Positions 7,820 through 17,489 of a DNA stretch of 36,836 nt are shown one piece after another (the first letter of the stretch is position 1; every line of letters starts with the position of its first letter). The stretch covers positions 1-36,836 of the forward strand of contig JAIOOY010000073.1 of assembly GCA_021414145.1 (NCBI GenBank), written 5' to 3'. The position numbers and the translations under genes are program-made. The notes beneath the pieces are model-generated. The model did no database searches, had not been told where the DNA came from, and was given only the letters and a program-made list of their open reading frames with translations. Source of the stretch: Methylophilales bacterium (GTDB lineage Bacteria; Pseudomonadota; Gammaproteobacteria; Burkholderiales; Methylophilaceae).

Positions 7820-9150
7820 ACAAGTTAATCGCTAACCTCATTACTGAACACCATATTCACGAGGTGGAGTGCGTGATACCCGATATCACCGGCATCGCAC
7901 GCGGCAAAATTCTGCCTAAAGATTTATTTCTCAATGCAGGTGAGATGCGTCTACCCAAAAGCGTGTTGCTCAATACCGTCAACGGCCAGCAGCCGGACAA
8001 CGCGCCTTATGTGGGCGATACCGACCCCGACATGGTGTGCTTACCCGACCCATCAACTTTCAGAGTAGTGCCTTGGGCAGCTGAGCCGGTAGCTGTGGTG
8101 ATTCATGATTGCGTGGAATGGGATGGTTCTCCTGTGGCACTTTCGCCACGCGCAGTGCTGCGTAACATCATTGAGCTTTATATCAAGCGTGGTTGGCGTC
8201 CAGTGGTTGCGCCAGAGATGGAGTTCTATCTAGTTGCGCGTCACCAGAATCCACATGAGCCACTACAGCCACCTATAGGCAGGAGCGGTAAGCAAGAAGC
8301 CGGAAGACAGAGCTATTCCATCGATGCAGTTAACGACTTTGACCCCTTTTTTATGGAGCTTTCAAAATTCTGCGACATCCATAGACTAGGTGTTGAAACG
8401 CTGATTCATGAAGCTGGTGCCGGCCAAATGGAGATCAATTTTACTCACGGTGATCCACTTGAATTGGCAGACCGTGTGTTTCTCTTCAAGCGCACCGTGC
8501 GTGAAACAGCCCTGCGGCATGGCATCTTTGCCACCTTTATGGCTAAACCTATGGAAATGGAACCTGGTAGCGCCATGCACATCCACCAGAGCATTTTAGG
8601 TGCCGATGGCAACAACATCTTCAGCCAAGACAATGGCGATGCCAGCCCAGCATTCTTTCACTACATTGCTGGTTTGCAGAAATATGTTCCTCAGGTGATG
8701 CCGATGTTCGCACCCTACGTCAATTCTTACCGGCGACTAGCACCCTTTATGTCCGCGCCAACAAACGTGAGCTGGGGTTATGACAACCGAACTTGCGGCC
8801 TCCGCATTCCAAATTCCGATGCCGGTTCTAGGCGTGTAGAAAATCGTGTGCCCGGCGTTGATGTGAATCCCTATCTCGCCATCGCCGCCACTTTGGCCTG
8901 TGGTTATCAAGGCATGGTGGAAGAATTGCAACCAGCTGAACCGCTGAGCTCAAGCGCTTGGAATATGTCACATGATCTACCACGTCATCTGGAAGATGCA
9001 ATTGAACTACTGCGCGGCTGCTCGGTGATGCATGACCTCATGGGGTCGCGCTTTGTAGACGCGTTCTGCGCAGTGAAAGAATTAGAATATGGCACATACA
9101 ATCGCGTGATTAGCTCGTGGGAACGAGAACATCTGCTGCTACTGGTATAA
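7816..9150 (+). CDS. Glutamine-synthetase-family enzyme, probably gamma-glutamylpolyamine synthetase (PuuA-like)
   Basis: The 444-residue protein has the beta-grasp and catalytic domains of glutamine synthetase: PDITGIARGKILP near residue 23, the metal-site motif APEMEFYL near 135, HEAGAGQMEINF, MHIHQSI and NSYRRLAP. YSIDAVNDFDPFF is characteristic of the PuuA/GlnA-like group that glutamylates putrescine and other amines. The tyrosine of the NLYDLPP loop, adenylylated in ordinary GlnA, is absent: the equivalent reads AWNMSHDLPRHLEDA. Control by GlnE is therefore not expected. The likely role is ATP-dependent gamma-glutamylation of a polyamine or similar amine for nitrogen use or detoxification. 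No other puu genes are nearby, so the substrate is unproven. The start overlaps the recJ stop by 4 bases. Confidence 0.82.
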   Translation: MNKLIANLITEHHIHEVECVIPDITGIARGKILPKDLFLNAGEMRLPKSVLLNTVNGQQPDNAPYVGDTDPDMVCLPDPSTFRVVPWAAEPVAVVIHDCVEWDGSPVALSPRAVLRNIIELYIKRGWRPVVAPEMEFYLVARHQNPHEPLQPPIGRSGKQEAGRQSYSIDAVNDFDPFFMELSKFCDIHRLGVETLIHEAGAGQMEINFTHGDPLELADRVFLFKRTVRETALRHGIFATFMAKPMEMEPGSAMHIHQSILGADGNNIFSQDNGDASPAFFHYIAGLQKYVPQVMPMFAPYVNSYRRLAPFMSAPTNVSWGYDNRTCGLRIPNSDAGSRRVENRVPGVDVNPYLAIAATLACGYQGMVEELQPAEPLSSSAWNMSHDLPRHLEDAIELLRGCSVMHDLMGSRFVDAFCAVKELEYGTYNRVISSWEREHLLLLV

Positions 9151-9163
9151 GTAAGTAATTAAA

Positions 9164-9228
9164 CAATTAAGGGGACAGACCACAATTAAAGAGTACACTT
9201 CTTTAATTGTGGTCTGTCCCCTTAATTG
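9164..9228. repeat. Perfect 29-bp inverted repeat with GGGGACAGACCAC core
   Basis: Arms 9164-9192 and 9200-9228 are exact reverse complements around a 7-base loop (GTACACT). Each contains TTAAGGGGACAGACCAC followed by AATTAAAGA. A further partial repeat at 9234-9252 (CCCCTTAATTGTTTAATTA) is the reverse complement of 9156-9174. The element fills the convergent spacer between the glutamine-synthetase-like gene and era. It could serve as a terminator as RNA, but lacks a separate U-tract. The GGGGACAGACCAC word resembles dispersed palindromes linked elsewhere to REP-type tyrosine transposases; no such transposase is present here. Confidence 0.85.
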
Positions 9229-9253
9229 TATGCCCCCTTAATTGTTTAATTAT

Positions 9254-10144
9254 TCAATACCCCAGACTTTTCACTGCCCGCACGTCGTCTGCCCAGCCGC
9301 TGCGGACCTTGACCCAAGTCTCTAACCACACCTTGGCATTGAATAACCTTTCCATATCTAATCTGGCTTCGGTGGAAACACGTTTCAGTTTTTCGCCATC
9401 CTTGCCGATGACAATGGGTTTTTGGTTTTCTTTGTCCACAATGATGGCGGCGTGGATGCGGCGCAAGCCCCCTTCTTGCTCAAATTTCTCGATCTCCACA
9501 CTGATGGCATAAGGAATTTCCTCACCCAACAAACGGAATAGCTTCTCACGTATGAGCTCAGCAGCAAGAAAACGCTCGTTACGATCGGTGAGTTCGTCCT
9601 CGCCATAAATGGCGGGTTGTTCCGGCAGATGTTTGCGTAGCGTAGAAAGTAGCTCATCCAATTGCAGGCTTTTTTTGGCACTGATGGGGATAACGTCGGC
9701 GAAGGGAAATTTCGCGGCCATTTCCTTGATGAATGGTAGTAGTTTCCCTTTATCTTTGACCAAATCCACCTTGTTCACGGCTAGTAACACGGGGCAGTGA
9801 GTAGGCAAAATCTCGAACACTTTTTCGTCGCCCACGCCAAATTTCATGGCTTCCACCACACATAACACCACGTCCACTTCAGACAGTACTTGTTTCACGG
9901 TGCGATTCATGGCGCTATTCAGAGCGTTGACGTGTTGCAGCTGAAAGCCCGGGGTATCCACGAACAGGAATTGCGTGTCGTCCGTGGTGTGGATGCCAAG
10001 CAAGCGGTGGCGCGTGGTTTGTGCCTTGCGCGAGGTGATGCTGAGCTTTAAACCCATCACATGGTTAAGGATGGTGGACTTTCCTACATTAGGACGACCG
10101 GTAATTGCAATCGTACCGCATCGGAAATCAGGACTATCTTTCAT
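9254..10144 (-). CDS. era: GTPase Era
   Basis: The 296-residue protein has the G motifs [22 protein letters not shown] and SAK, then a KH RNA-binding domain with [12 protein letters not shown] near the C-terminus. Era binds the 3' end of 16S rRNA and helps 30S subunit maturation. A frame extends five codons further to 10159. I prefer the ATG at 10142-10144 because GAGGA lies 8 bases upstream; the outer ATG has no ribosome-binding site. With this start it overlaps the rnc stop by 11 bases. It is the last gene of lepA-lepB-rnc-era. The recO and pdxJ genes that often follow era are not here; a palindromic repeat and a convergent gene come next. Confidence 0.96.
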   Translation of the reverse strand: MKDSPDFRCGTIAITGRPNVGKSTILNHVMGLKLSITSRKAQTTRHRLLGIHTTDDTQFLFVDTPGFQLQHVNALNSAMNRTVKQVLSEVDVVLCVVEAMKFGVGDEKVFEILPTHCPVLLAVNKVDLVKDKGKLLPFIKEMAAKFPFADVIPISAKKSLQLDELLSTLRKHLPEQPAIYGEDELTDRNERFLAAELIREKLFRLLGEEIPYAISVEIEKFEQEGGLRRIHAAIIVDKENQKPIVIGKDGEKLKRVSTEARLDMERLFNAKVWLETWVKVRSGWADDVRAVKSLGY

Positions 10145-10808
10145 GGCTAATTTCCTCATAGGCTAATTGTGCGGCGAGCTGTTCTGCGGCGCGGCGGCTG
10201 CCGGCTTGGGCTTTGGTGTTTATTTCCAGCTGGGGAATACTACATTCCACTACAAAAGTCTGGCAGTGAGCTTCGCCTTGCGTCTCAACGACGGTATAAC
10301 TAGGCAAGCTGATTTTGCGACCTTGCAAATATTCTTGCAGCATAGTTTTGGCATCCTTGCCTAATGTGCTAGGGTCTAGCTGTTGCAGCAAATCAGCGTA
10401 GAGTTTGATGACTAGAGTTTCAGCCGCGTCAAAACCTGCATCCAGATAAACCGCGCCGATTAATGCTTCTACGGCATCTGCTAACACCGACGGGCGCTTC
10501 CAGCCGCCACTTTTGATTTCGCCATCGCCTAATTTAAGCTGTGCTCCAAGCTCTAAACGCGTAGCTATTTCCGCTAGTGAAGGTTCTTTCACCAAATGCG
10601 CACGAAGTCGACTCAAGTCTCCTTCTGGTAATTGTGGGAAACGCTGGTAGAGCTGGGTGGCGATGACACAATTGAGTACGCTGTCGCCCAGAAACTCTAG
10701 GCGCTCGTTGTTGGCGCTGCTGTGGCTGCGATGGGTGAGCGCCTGGGTAAGCAATGCCGGTTGCTGGAACTCGTGACCTAGTCGAGCGAGCAATGCGGCT
10801 TTGCTCAT
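10134..10808 (-). CDS. rnc: Ribonuclease III
   Basis: The 224-residue protein matches the E. coli length of 226. The N-terminal nuclease domain carries the signature [13 protein letters not shown] with its acidic metal ligands, and [15 protein letters not shown] provides the second acidic cluster. The C-terminal double-stranded-RNA-binding domain ends [19 protein letters not shown]. RNase III cleaves double-stranded RNA and processes rRNA precursors and some mRNAs. The start ATG shares one base with the lepB stop (TAATG), indicating reinitiation. In E. coli RNase III cleaves its own operon leader; whether that occurs here is not visible. Confidence 0.97.
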   Translation of the reverse strand: MSKAALLARLGHEFQQPALLTQALTHRSHSSANNERLEFLGDSVLNCVIATQLYQRFPQLPEGDLSRLRAHLVKEPSLAEIATRLELGAQLKLGDGEIKSGGWKRPSVLADAVEALIGAVYLDAGFDAAETLVIKLYADLLQQLDPSTLGKDAKTMLQEYLQGRKISLPSYTVVETQGEAHCQTFVVECSIPQLEINTKAQAGSRRAAEQLAAQLAYEEISHER

Positions 10809-11671
10809 TATTTAATCACAGTACCGATGCGGTTAAGGTGGTCAAAACTCATCCACACAAAGAATGCGCGACCGACGATGTTACTCTCTGGCACAAAACC
10901 CCAGTACCGGCTGTCATTGCTGTCGTCGCGGTTGTCACCCATCATAAAATAATGTCCCGCGGGAACGGTGCAGGAGAAACCTTCCTCATCGTAGCGGCAG
11001 TTTTCATTCAACGGAAACGGCTCGACTTGCTCTGGTTTGTACGTAGGCTGTTGTGGCAGCGTCATGGCGATATGCTCATGCTCACCTAGTTGTTCTTTTT
11101 GCAAATCGCCAACTAGGTAATTGAGGCCGGGTTTGACGTATTCATAATTGCCAGCAGGACTGAGATTAAGTAGTTTCCCATTTATAGTCAATTGCTTATT
11201 ATGATAATCTACGCGGTCTCCAGGCGTTCCAACCACGCGTTTGATGTAGTCTAACGAAGGATTTTTTGGATAGTGGAACACCATCACCTCACCAGTCTTA
11301 GGATGATTCACCTCTAGAAAGGTAGTATTCAACACTGGTACACGCAAACCATAGGTGTATTTATTGACCAGAATAAAGTCTCCTATCAACAAGCTCGGCA
11401 TCATTGAACCGGAAGGAATCTTGAATGGTTCTACTAAGAACGAGCGCACCAAAAACACCGCCAAAATCACGGGGAAAAAGCTCTTGGCATACTCGATGGC
11501 TACCGGTTCTGGGCTGCCGATGGCACGTTTTTTTCTCAACAGAACAATGTCGAATAGCCACAACCCGCCAGTAAGCACGATGAGCAGCAACATGAACATG
11601 GCAAAACTGATGAGGCTTTGAAATACAGCCCACAAGCCAAACGCGACTAAACCGAAAAAGATGTATTCCAT
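10808..11671 (-). CDS. lepB: Signal peptidase I
   Basis: The 287-residue inner-membrane protein has two N-terminal hydrophobic segments (about residues 3-42 and 63-80) and then a periplasmic catalytic domain. Box B is [14 protein letters not shown] with the nucleophile Ser89, and box D is [13 protein letters not shown] with the general base Lys144. Box E is [18 protein letters not shown]. The enzyme removes signal peptides from Sec- and Tat-exported proteins, including the many exported proteins coded in this window. It starts 18 bases after lepA and is translationally coupled to rnc. Confidence 0.97.
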   Translation of the reverse strand: MEYIFFGLVAFGLWAVFQSLISFAMFMLLLIVLTGGLWLFDIVLLRKKRAIGSPEPVAIEYAKSFFPVILAVFLVRSFLVEPFKIPSGSMMPSLLIGDFILVNKYTYGLRVPVLNTTFLEVNHPKTGEVMVFHYPKNPSLDYIKRVVGTPGDRVDYHNKQLTINGKLLNLSPAGNYEYVKPGLNYLVGDLQKEQLGEHEHIAMTLPQQPTYKPEQVEPFPLNENCRYDEEGFSCTVPAGHYFMMGDNRDDSNDSRYWGFVPESNIVGRAFFVWMSFDHLNRIGTVIK

Positions 11672-11689
11672 TATTTGCCCTGTTTATTC

Positions 11690-13483
11690 CTACTTATCTT
11701 CCACTCTCAATATAGCTAAAAAGGCCTCTTGCGGAATTTCCACATTGCCCACTTGTTTCATGCGTTTTTTGCCTTCTTTTTGCTTTTCCAGCAGTTTCTT
11801 TTTGCGGCTGATGTCACCACCATAGCATTTTGCCAGCACATTCTTACGCATTGCCTTTACCGTCTCGCGGGCAATGATATTCGCTCCGATTGAAGCCTGT
11901 ATCGCCACGTCGAACATCTGGCGCGGGATTAACTCGCGCATCTTAGAGGCCAATTCACGCCCACGGTACAGGCTATTGGCTCTATGCACAATCAGTGACA
12001 AGGCATCCACCTTTTCGCCATTGACCATGATGTCGAGCTTTACTAAATCCGCATAACGGAATTCTAAGAATTCGTAGTCCAGCGAGGCATAACCGCGCGA
12101 GGTGGACTTGAGCTTATCGAAAAAATCCATCACCACTTCATTGAGTGGCATCTCATAGGTCAGCATCACCTGCCTCCCCATGTACTGCATATTCTTTTGT
12201 ATCCCGCGCTTGTTATTGCAAAGCGTCATCACTGGCCCCACGTACTCCTGCGGCATAAGAATGGTAGAAGTGATAATAGGTTCACGGATTTCTTCGATAC
12301 GTGATGGCTCGGGTAATTTTGCTGGATTTTCCACCATCAGAACTTCGCCCGATTTGGTGAGAACTTCATACATCACAGTGGGCGCAGTAGTAATCAAATC
12401 CATATCATATTCGCGCTCCAACCGTTCTTGCACGATTTCCATGTGCAACAAGCCGAGGAAACCACAACGGAAGCCGAATCCCAGCGCTTGCGACACTTCA
12501 GGCTCGTATTGCAAGCTGGCATCGTTCAGGCGCAGCTTTTCCAACGCATCACGCAAGGCTTCATACTGGTTGGACTCCACCGGATAGAGGCCAGCGAACA
12601 CTTGTGGCTTGATTTCCTTGAACCCCGGCAAAGCTTGCTCAGCCCGCCTATCGGCCAAAGTGACGGTGTCACCGACTTTGGCGTTGGCGAGTTCCTTGAT
12701 GCCGGCGATAATGAATCCAACCTCGCCCGCGGAAAGACTATCCTTTTGTCGCGATTTCGGTGTGAATACGCCCACTTGTTCACACAAATGCTGTGCGCCG
12801 GTGGCCATCAAGCGAATCTTGTCTTTGGGTTTGAGACGGCCATCCACCACGCGTACCAGCATGATGACCCCAACGTAATTATCAAACCAGGAGTCAATAA
12901 TCAACGCCTTTAGCGGCGAGTCCGGATCACCCTTGGGTGGTGGGATTTTGCTGATTACCGCTTCCAGCACGTCTTCCACGCCCGCACCAGTCTTAGCTGA
13001 GCAGCGTACCGCATCTATCGCCTCAACCCCGATGACATCCTCAATCTCCTGCATCACCCGCTCCGGGTCAGCGGAGGGCAAATCTATTTTGTTCAGTACC
13101 GGCACCACTTCCACGCCTTGCTCGATGGCGGTGTAGCAGTTAGCAACGCTCTGTGCTTCCACGCCCTGCGACGCATCCACCACTAGTAACGCACCTTCAC
13201 AGGCTGCCAATGAACGTGAAACCTCGTAGGAAAAATCCACGTGACCCGGGGTGTCAATCAGATTCAACTGGTAAATCTGACCGTCGCGCGCTTTGTAGCT
13301 AAGAGCCGCTGTTTGCGCCTTGATGGTAATACCACGCTCGCGCTCCAAGTCCATAGAATCAAGCACTTGAGCCTCCATCTCGCGGTCAGAAAGTCCGCCG
13401 CAAAGATGGATAATCCTGTCCGCCAGCGTAGATTTGCCGTGGTCTATGTGGGCGATGATGGAAAAATTGCGGATGTTGTTCAC
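11690..13483 (-). CDS. lepA: Elongation factor 4 (LepA)
   Basis: The 597-residue translational GTPase has [14 protein letters not shown] (P loop), [16 protein letters not shown] and NKIDLP. Domains II, III and V resemble EF-G, and the LepA-specific C-terminal domain ends [25 protein letters not shown]-like. It associates with ribosomes and influences back-translocation or 30S assembly. The start is a [19 protein letters not shown] aligns with the family N-terminus and an in-frame TAA lies 11 codons upstream. No Shine-Dalgarno site precedes the GTG, because a terminator hairpin and its T-tract occupy that place. A weak -10-like TAAAAT near 13543 could belong to a promoter downstream of flgL. 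Genes lepB, rnc and era follow. Confidence 0.97.
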   Translation of the reverse strand: MNNIRNFSIIAHIDHGKSTLADRIIHLCGGLSDREMEAQVLDSMDLERERGITIKAQTAALSYKARDGQIYQLNLIDTPGHVDFSYEVSRSLAACEGALLVVDASQGVEAQSVANCYTAIEQGVEVVPVLNKIDLPSADPERVMQEIEDVIGVEAIDAVRCSAKTGAGVEDVLEAVISKIPPPKGDPDSPLKALIIDSWFDNYVGVIMLVRVVDGRLKPKDKIRLMATGAQHLCEQVGVFTPKSRQKDSLSAGEVGFIIAGIKELANAKVGDTVTLADRRAEQALPGFKEIKPQVFAGLYPVESNQYEALRDALEKLRLNDASLQYEPEVSQALGFGFRCGFLGLLHMEIVQERLEREYDMDLITTAPTVMYEVLTKSGEVLMVENPAKLPEPSRIEEIREPIITSTILMPQEYVGPVMTLCNNKRGIQKNMQYMGRQVMLTYEMPLNEVVMDFFDKLKSTSRGYASLDYEFLEFRYADLVKLDIMVNGEKVDALSLIVHRANSLYRGRELASKMRELIPRQMFDVAIQASIGANIIARETVKAMRKNVLAKCYGGDISRKKKLLEKQKEGKKRMKQVGNVEIPQEAFLAILRVEDK

Positions 13484-13516
13484 AAAATAAAAATAAGGGC
13501 GCTTGACGCGCCCTTA
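13484..13516 (-). terminator. Intrinsic terminator after flgL, abutting the lepA start
   Basis: On the minus strand TAAGGGCGC and GCGCCCTTA form a perfect 9-bp stem (13494-13502 with 13508-13516) with a 5-base loop. TTTTTATTTT follows, and then the GTG of lepA. It has the form of a strong rho-independent terminator and would end the flgKL transcript. If lepA is transcribed from upstream, it could also act as an attenuator. Confidence 0.85.
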
Positions 13517-13577
13517 CTGGTAGCTGATTTCAGGATGCGGATTTTACCGCAAAGCTGAAAATCCCGCAGTATTGCTT

Positions 13578-14966
13578 TTAAGGATGAATAAAGTTAAACA
13601 GAGACAAGGCCTGCACCGTAAGGAAGGACTTTTGTGCCGCTTCCAAATTGGTTTGTCTAAGCGCTAAATCTGTTGACGCTTGTGCATAATCCAAGTCCTC
13701 AAGACCGCTGATGGTGGTCTTGTATTGAACCACAGCATCTTCGTTGGCGCTGGCATGCGAATCAACTTCTTTCATGATAACGCCCACGGCTGCATCCGCA
13801 GTCAAAACTGCATCTTCTGCTTGCGTTAGATTCGCTAACGTCCCCATCACATGGTTAGCAAGCTGCGCGCCGCCAGTGGTTCTCAATGCGCCAATCAAAT
13901 TGTGTATGGTGGCAAATATATCCTGATTATTAACACTGCCCTTCACCGTGAACACATCGGGCGCGGTGACAGGTATTGAAGTGGTTGGTGTGCTGGTAGG
14001 ACTGTTGCTCACATTAAACTGGATGCCCAAATCCCATGCGTTTGGATTGGTATCCCCGGCCAAACTCTTGAAACTGATGGCAGCGTTATCAGTATAGACT
14101 CTGGTATAACGTGGCCCGCCAGTCGCTGAAGCCGTCGCTGCTGAAGCAGCGTTGGTCAATAACGAAGTGCCCGCGGCATATGCCACCCCATTGATGGTGG
14201 TCGCAGAATTGGTCACAATGTCATAGGTAGTGACCGGTGGAGCGATAGTCGTATCTTGGGCAAAAAGAACTTTATAATCCTTGGTATTGCCGGCCGCATT
14301 CCACAAAGTGTTATTCAACACTGAACCCGGGGTTGCCACTCCAGTTCCCTGATTCACGGTACCCGTTACGGCAGGATCAGCACTCACTGCAAAATCCCCA
14401 TTACCATTCTTTATGCGCTGGAAAATATCCACACCAGGGCTGCTCACTGGCACTTGGCGAGAAGAACTCACTTGAATCAGTCGACTGCCTTGGTCGCCGT
14501 TATAAGCCACTACCCCAGGTGACGTTTCGGAAAATGGCTGGGTTTCTCCTTTGAAACCTGAAAACAAATATTTGCCATTTTCCGAAGTGTTCGCCAAACC
14601 TAACAGATAGGTATATTTACCCTCTATTTCCGTGGCAACGGCCAATTGGTCGTTCTTACTAAGCGCACCATCACCAGCCTGAACCGCTAAAGTACGGATA
14701 TCATTCAGCACTTCAGAAATACTTTGCAACGTTGCTGCCTGTGATTGCAAGGCGCTTGTCGCGGCAGCACCATTCACCTGGTACTGCTCTGCCGTGGATT
14801 TGGCTTGGCTAATTTCCAATACACGTGCCGCTGCCAGAGGGTCATCAGAAGGTGTAGTAATGCGTTTACCGCTGGAAAGCTGGTTCTGCAGTTTATACAA
14901 CTCGCTCACATGCCCCTGAACCGAGGTAGTTCCCAAGGTATAAATCATACTGGTGCTAATACGCAT
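13578..14966 (-). CDS. flgL: Flagellar hook-filament junction protein FlgL (HAP3)
   Basis: The 462-residue protein has a flagellin-like N-terminal coiled coil (MRISTSMIYTLG, LQNQLSSGKRITTPSDDPLAAARVLEI). The matching C-terminal helix contains DYAQASTDLALRQTNLEAAQKSF and ends SLFNFIHP. It is longer than E. coli FlgL (317) because of a Ser/Thr/Ala-rich middle domain between roughly residues 180 and 330. FlgL joins FlgK to the flagellin filament and is exported by the flagellar type III system, so it needs no Sec signal. The start has a strong AGGAGG site 4 bases upstream. The gene lies 33 bases after flgK and should share its FliA promoter. The terminator at 13484-13516 follows. Confidence 0.95.
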   Translation of the reverse strand: MRISTSMIYTLGTTSVQGHVSELYKLQNQLSSGKRITTPSDDPLAAARVLEISQAKSTAEQYQVNGAAATSALQSQAATLQSISEVLNDIRTLAVQAGDGALSKNDQLAVATEIEGKYTYLLGLANTSENGKYLFSGFKGETQPFSETSPGVVAYNGDQGSRLIQVSSSRQVPVSSPGVDIFQRIKNGNGDFAVSADPAVTGTVNQGTGVATPGSVLNNTLWNAAGNTKDYKVLFAQDTTIAPPVTTYDIVTNSATTINGVAYAAGTSLLTNAASAATASATGGPRYTRVYTDNAAISFKSLAGDTNPNAWDLGIQFNVSNSPTSTPTTSIPVTAPDVFTVKGSVNNQDIFATIHNLIGALRTTGGAQLANHVMGTLANLTQAEDAVLTADAAVGVIMKEVDSHASANEDAVVQYKTTISGLEDLDYAQASTDLALRQTNLEAAQKSFLTVQALSLFNFIHP

Positions 14967-14999
14967 ACTGCCTCCTAATTACCTGATAGCGTTAAACTT

Positions 15000-17462
15000 T
15001 TACTGAACAGCCGCTAATATTGAGTTGAACAAAGTGTTAGAGATTTCAAACATCTTGCCTGCGGCCTGATAAGCTTGTTGAAAGCGCAGCAAGTCTGCTG
15101 CTTCTTCATCCAGATTTACTCCTGAAACAGATTGCTGAGTAGCTTGTGTTTGCTGTACCAATTCCTTTTGTGCAGCACCAGTCACTTTGATTTCACTGGT
15201 CTTATTGCCTATCAAGCTCACCATTTGCGCATATGAACCCTGAAATGAAGAGGTTCCGCCACTCATGGTAGAAAGCGATTCCAACTGTGCCAAGGCCAAA
15301 GCATTGCGGTTATCTGCGGTGCCGCTGGTTGTAGGTCCCACGGTAAACGTGTCGCCATTTTGCGGAGTACCTGTTAGCTTGGCAGACCAGCCGTTATAAC
15401 TGATGGCTGCTCCAGAAATGGTGTCATAGGCAAGAGGTCCGGAAGGTATGCCTGAGCCGGTTCCCGTCACGTTATATTCCAAGAACCCGGCCGTAGCTGC
15501 CGCTTGAGCCGCCGCTTCAACGCTGGCAGCTGTTGCCCCAGTGATCGCCGCCGCCGCTCTGGCTGCGTCAGCAACAGCGGCCGCAGTTTTATTTGCTTGC
15601 GCCAAAGAAGCTGGAATAGCAGCGCCAGTTGCCGCCAAAGCAATCGTACCGCCTGCACCCGTCACCGCTACGGCAGTAATCGCCGCCAACGCCGCAGCTA
15701 CCGTCGCCGCACCCGTAGGAACGACCGCTGCCGCTGCCGTGCCTGCAGAGGTGATGTTGCTATAGGTAATGGTCACGTTCTGCCGTAAATTGGCATTCAG
15801 CGGAGATACAGAGATTATTGCGTTATTGATTGCCGCTGTTGAACCGCCACCTGATGCCGTTTTGGAGGTAACGCCTTTATCCACCTGAAACACATCACCA
15901 ACAACAGCTGCACCAGAGATTTGTGCCGTCCAGCCATTAATGCTGATATTACTACCAGACACATACGCAAATGTAGTGGTTCCGCTTACGGAATCAATTA
16001 ATGGTGCTCCGGTGGTATTGTCTGTAGCCGTAAATGTACCTGCACCTGTAAAGGTAATCGTCACTTTATCATTAGGAGAATTCACCGATCCGGCACTAAT
16101 CTTGCCATTACCGAAATTCCCAAGTGTGGCCAAAGTAGTGATAGGTGAAGCCGCAGCGATGGTAGTGGTACTAATGCCAGACGCCATGGTAATGCCAGAT
16201 GCGCCATTACGTGTAGGTCTGACCAAGAAAGTATCGCCAACAACTGTGGCACCTGCGGCCAATTGCAACGTGATACCATCCACGGTAAACCCAGCCGCGA
16301 GTTGGGCCGCAGTAATGGCAGTTTGCGTACTATCCGACAAGCGCGTTAAGGTATAACCCGCGGCTGTTGCCACCAAACGATAGTCACTGGTTGTGACATG
16401 TTGAATATTAGCAAGCGTAGTAGTAACAACCCCTGTACCCGCATTCGCCGTACCAGGTAACACGTTGCCAGTTCCCACGGTAAAGAAATTGCCACCTGCA
16501 TTGCCTGCCAAGTCTTGACCTAGCGCATGTTGATCATTGAAAGCTGTAGCAACCGCCATGGCAATACGACCCAATGAATTCTCAGCCACATCAAGAGACT
16601 GGTCGCGGAAGGCCAGTAAGCCACCCAGTCTTCCGCCACTAATATTGTTGCTACCAATAGGAATATTGGTGGTGGAATTGAATTGATAATCAACTTCAAG
16701 ATGCTGAGCATCCTCACGCCCTGCAACGGCAGCCAACGTAAACACGGTATCCCTAATCACCAAGGGCTGACCACTACCAAAGAACACCGAGACGCTACCA
16801 TCCGATTGAGTAATAACGCTGGTACCCACCTCTTTATTGAGCAAAGAGATCAGCTGCTCGCGTTGATCCATCAAGTCATTTGGGAGTTGGTTAGGATTGC
16901 CAGCACTTTGCAATGCGATTTGGTTATTGAGGTTGGCGATTTGCGCGCCGTAGCTATTGATCAACTGCACAGAATCAGAAATTTGCGTATCTAAACCATC
17001 TCGCACTTCAGAAAATCGTGTCGCTAGGCTTTGAAGCTTGGAAACCAAAGCACTTCCACCGCTCAGCAAGGCTTGACGTGAAGGCACTGAAGCCGGATTA
17101 GAGGAAACATCAGCTACGCTTTTGAAAAACTCTTCAAGCGAAACGGCCAAGCCAGAATTGGAACCACCTACAGCGTTGTCTATCGGCTCAATCTGGGAAA
17201 GAAAGGAATCTAGCTGCGCACCTGTAGTTTGCACCTGTTTCAGTTGCGTTTCGATGTATGAGCTAATCTGGCGGCGTACCGTGTCAACATTGACACCTTG
17301 ACCAATAAAACCTGCGCCTGTTTTCAATGCAAAAGCATTCGACTGAATCAAGCCCTGACGGTGATAGCCAGGCGTGCTCGCGTTGGCAATGTTATGCCCT
17401 GCGGTACTCAGTCCTATTTGTGCTGCACGAAGTGCGCTTAGACCTACGCTTTCAAAACTCAT
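15000..17462 (-). CDS. flgK: Flagellar hook-associated protein FlgK (HAP1), enlarged
   Basis: With the ATG at 17460-17462 the protein has 820 residues, against about 550 in E. coli. The N-terminus MSFESVGLSALRAAQIGLSTAGHNIANASTPGYHRQ-type rod/hook signature and the C-terminal LDEEAADLLRFQQAYQAA helix are canonical. The centre is expanded. Three related segments of form DG/NGW....GxxxxGDxFxV occur near residues 394-415, 509-528 and 690-709. An Ala-rich stretch at about 573-660 lies between the last two. FlgK caps the hook and joins it to FlgL. I preferred the ATG over an upstream GTG at 17471 because that GTG lies inside the AAAGGTG ribosome-binding site. A FliA-type promoter precedes the gene. 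Confidence 0.95.
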   Translation of the reverse strand: MSFESVGLSALRAAQIGLSTAGHNIANASTPGYHRQGLIQSNAFALKTGAGFIGQGVNVDTVRRQISSYIETQLKQVQTTGAQLDSFLSQIEPIDNAVGGSNSGLAVSLEEFFKSVADVSSNPASVPSRQALLSGGSALVSKLQSLATRFSEVRDGLDTQISDSVQLINSYGAQIANLNNQIALQSAGNPNQLPNDLMDQREQLISLLNKEVGTSVITQSDGSVSVFFGSGQPLVIRDTVFTLAAVAGREDAQHLEVDYQFNSTTNIPIGSNNISGGRLGGLLAFRDQSLDVAENSLGRIAMAVATAFNDQHALGQDLAGNAGGNFFTVGTGNVLPGTANAGTGVVTTTLANIQHVTTSDYRLVATAAGYTLTRLSDSTQTAITAAQLAAGFTVDGITLQLAAGATVVGDTFLVRPTRNGASGITMASGISTTTIAAASPITTLATLGNFGNGKISAGSVNSPNDKVTITFTGAGTFTATDNTTGAPLIDSVSGTTTFAYVSGSNISINGWTAQISGAAVVGDVFQVDKGVTSKTASGGGSTAAINNAIISVSPLNANLRQNVTITYSNITSAGTAAAAVVPTGAATVAAALAAITAVAVTGAGGTIALAATGAAIPASLAQANKTAAAVADAARAAAAITGATAASVEAAAQAAATAGFLEYNVTGTGSGIPSGPLAYDTISGAAISYNGWSAKLTGTPQNGDTFTVGPTTSGTADNRNALALAQLESLSTMSGGTSSFQGSYAQMVSLIGNKTSEIKVTGAAQKELVQQTQATQQSVSGVNLDEEAADLLRFQQAYQAAGKMFEISNTLFNSILAAVQ

Positions 17463-17489
17463 TTTTATCACCTTTACTCATATGCTCTA

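Noticed and set aside
9164-9228. Palindrome considered as an insertion-sequence end pair or attachment site
   Set aside because: There is no transposase or integrase frame between or next to the arms and no target duplication that I can see.
15504-15788. Two overlapping plus-strand frames of 74-94 codons opposite the Ala-rich part of flgK
   Set aside because: They are Ala- or Arg/Ser-rich translations of a GCN-repeat region, have no ribosome-binding site, and lie wholly within flgK.
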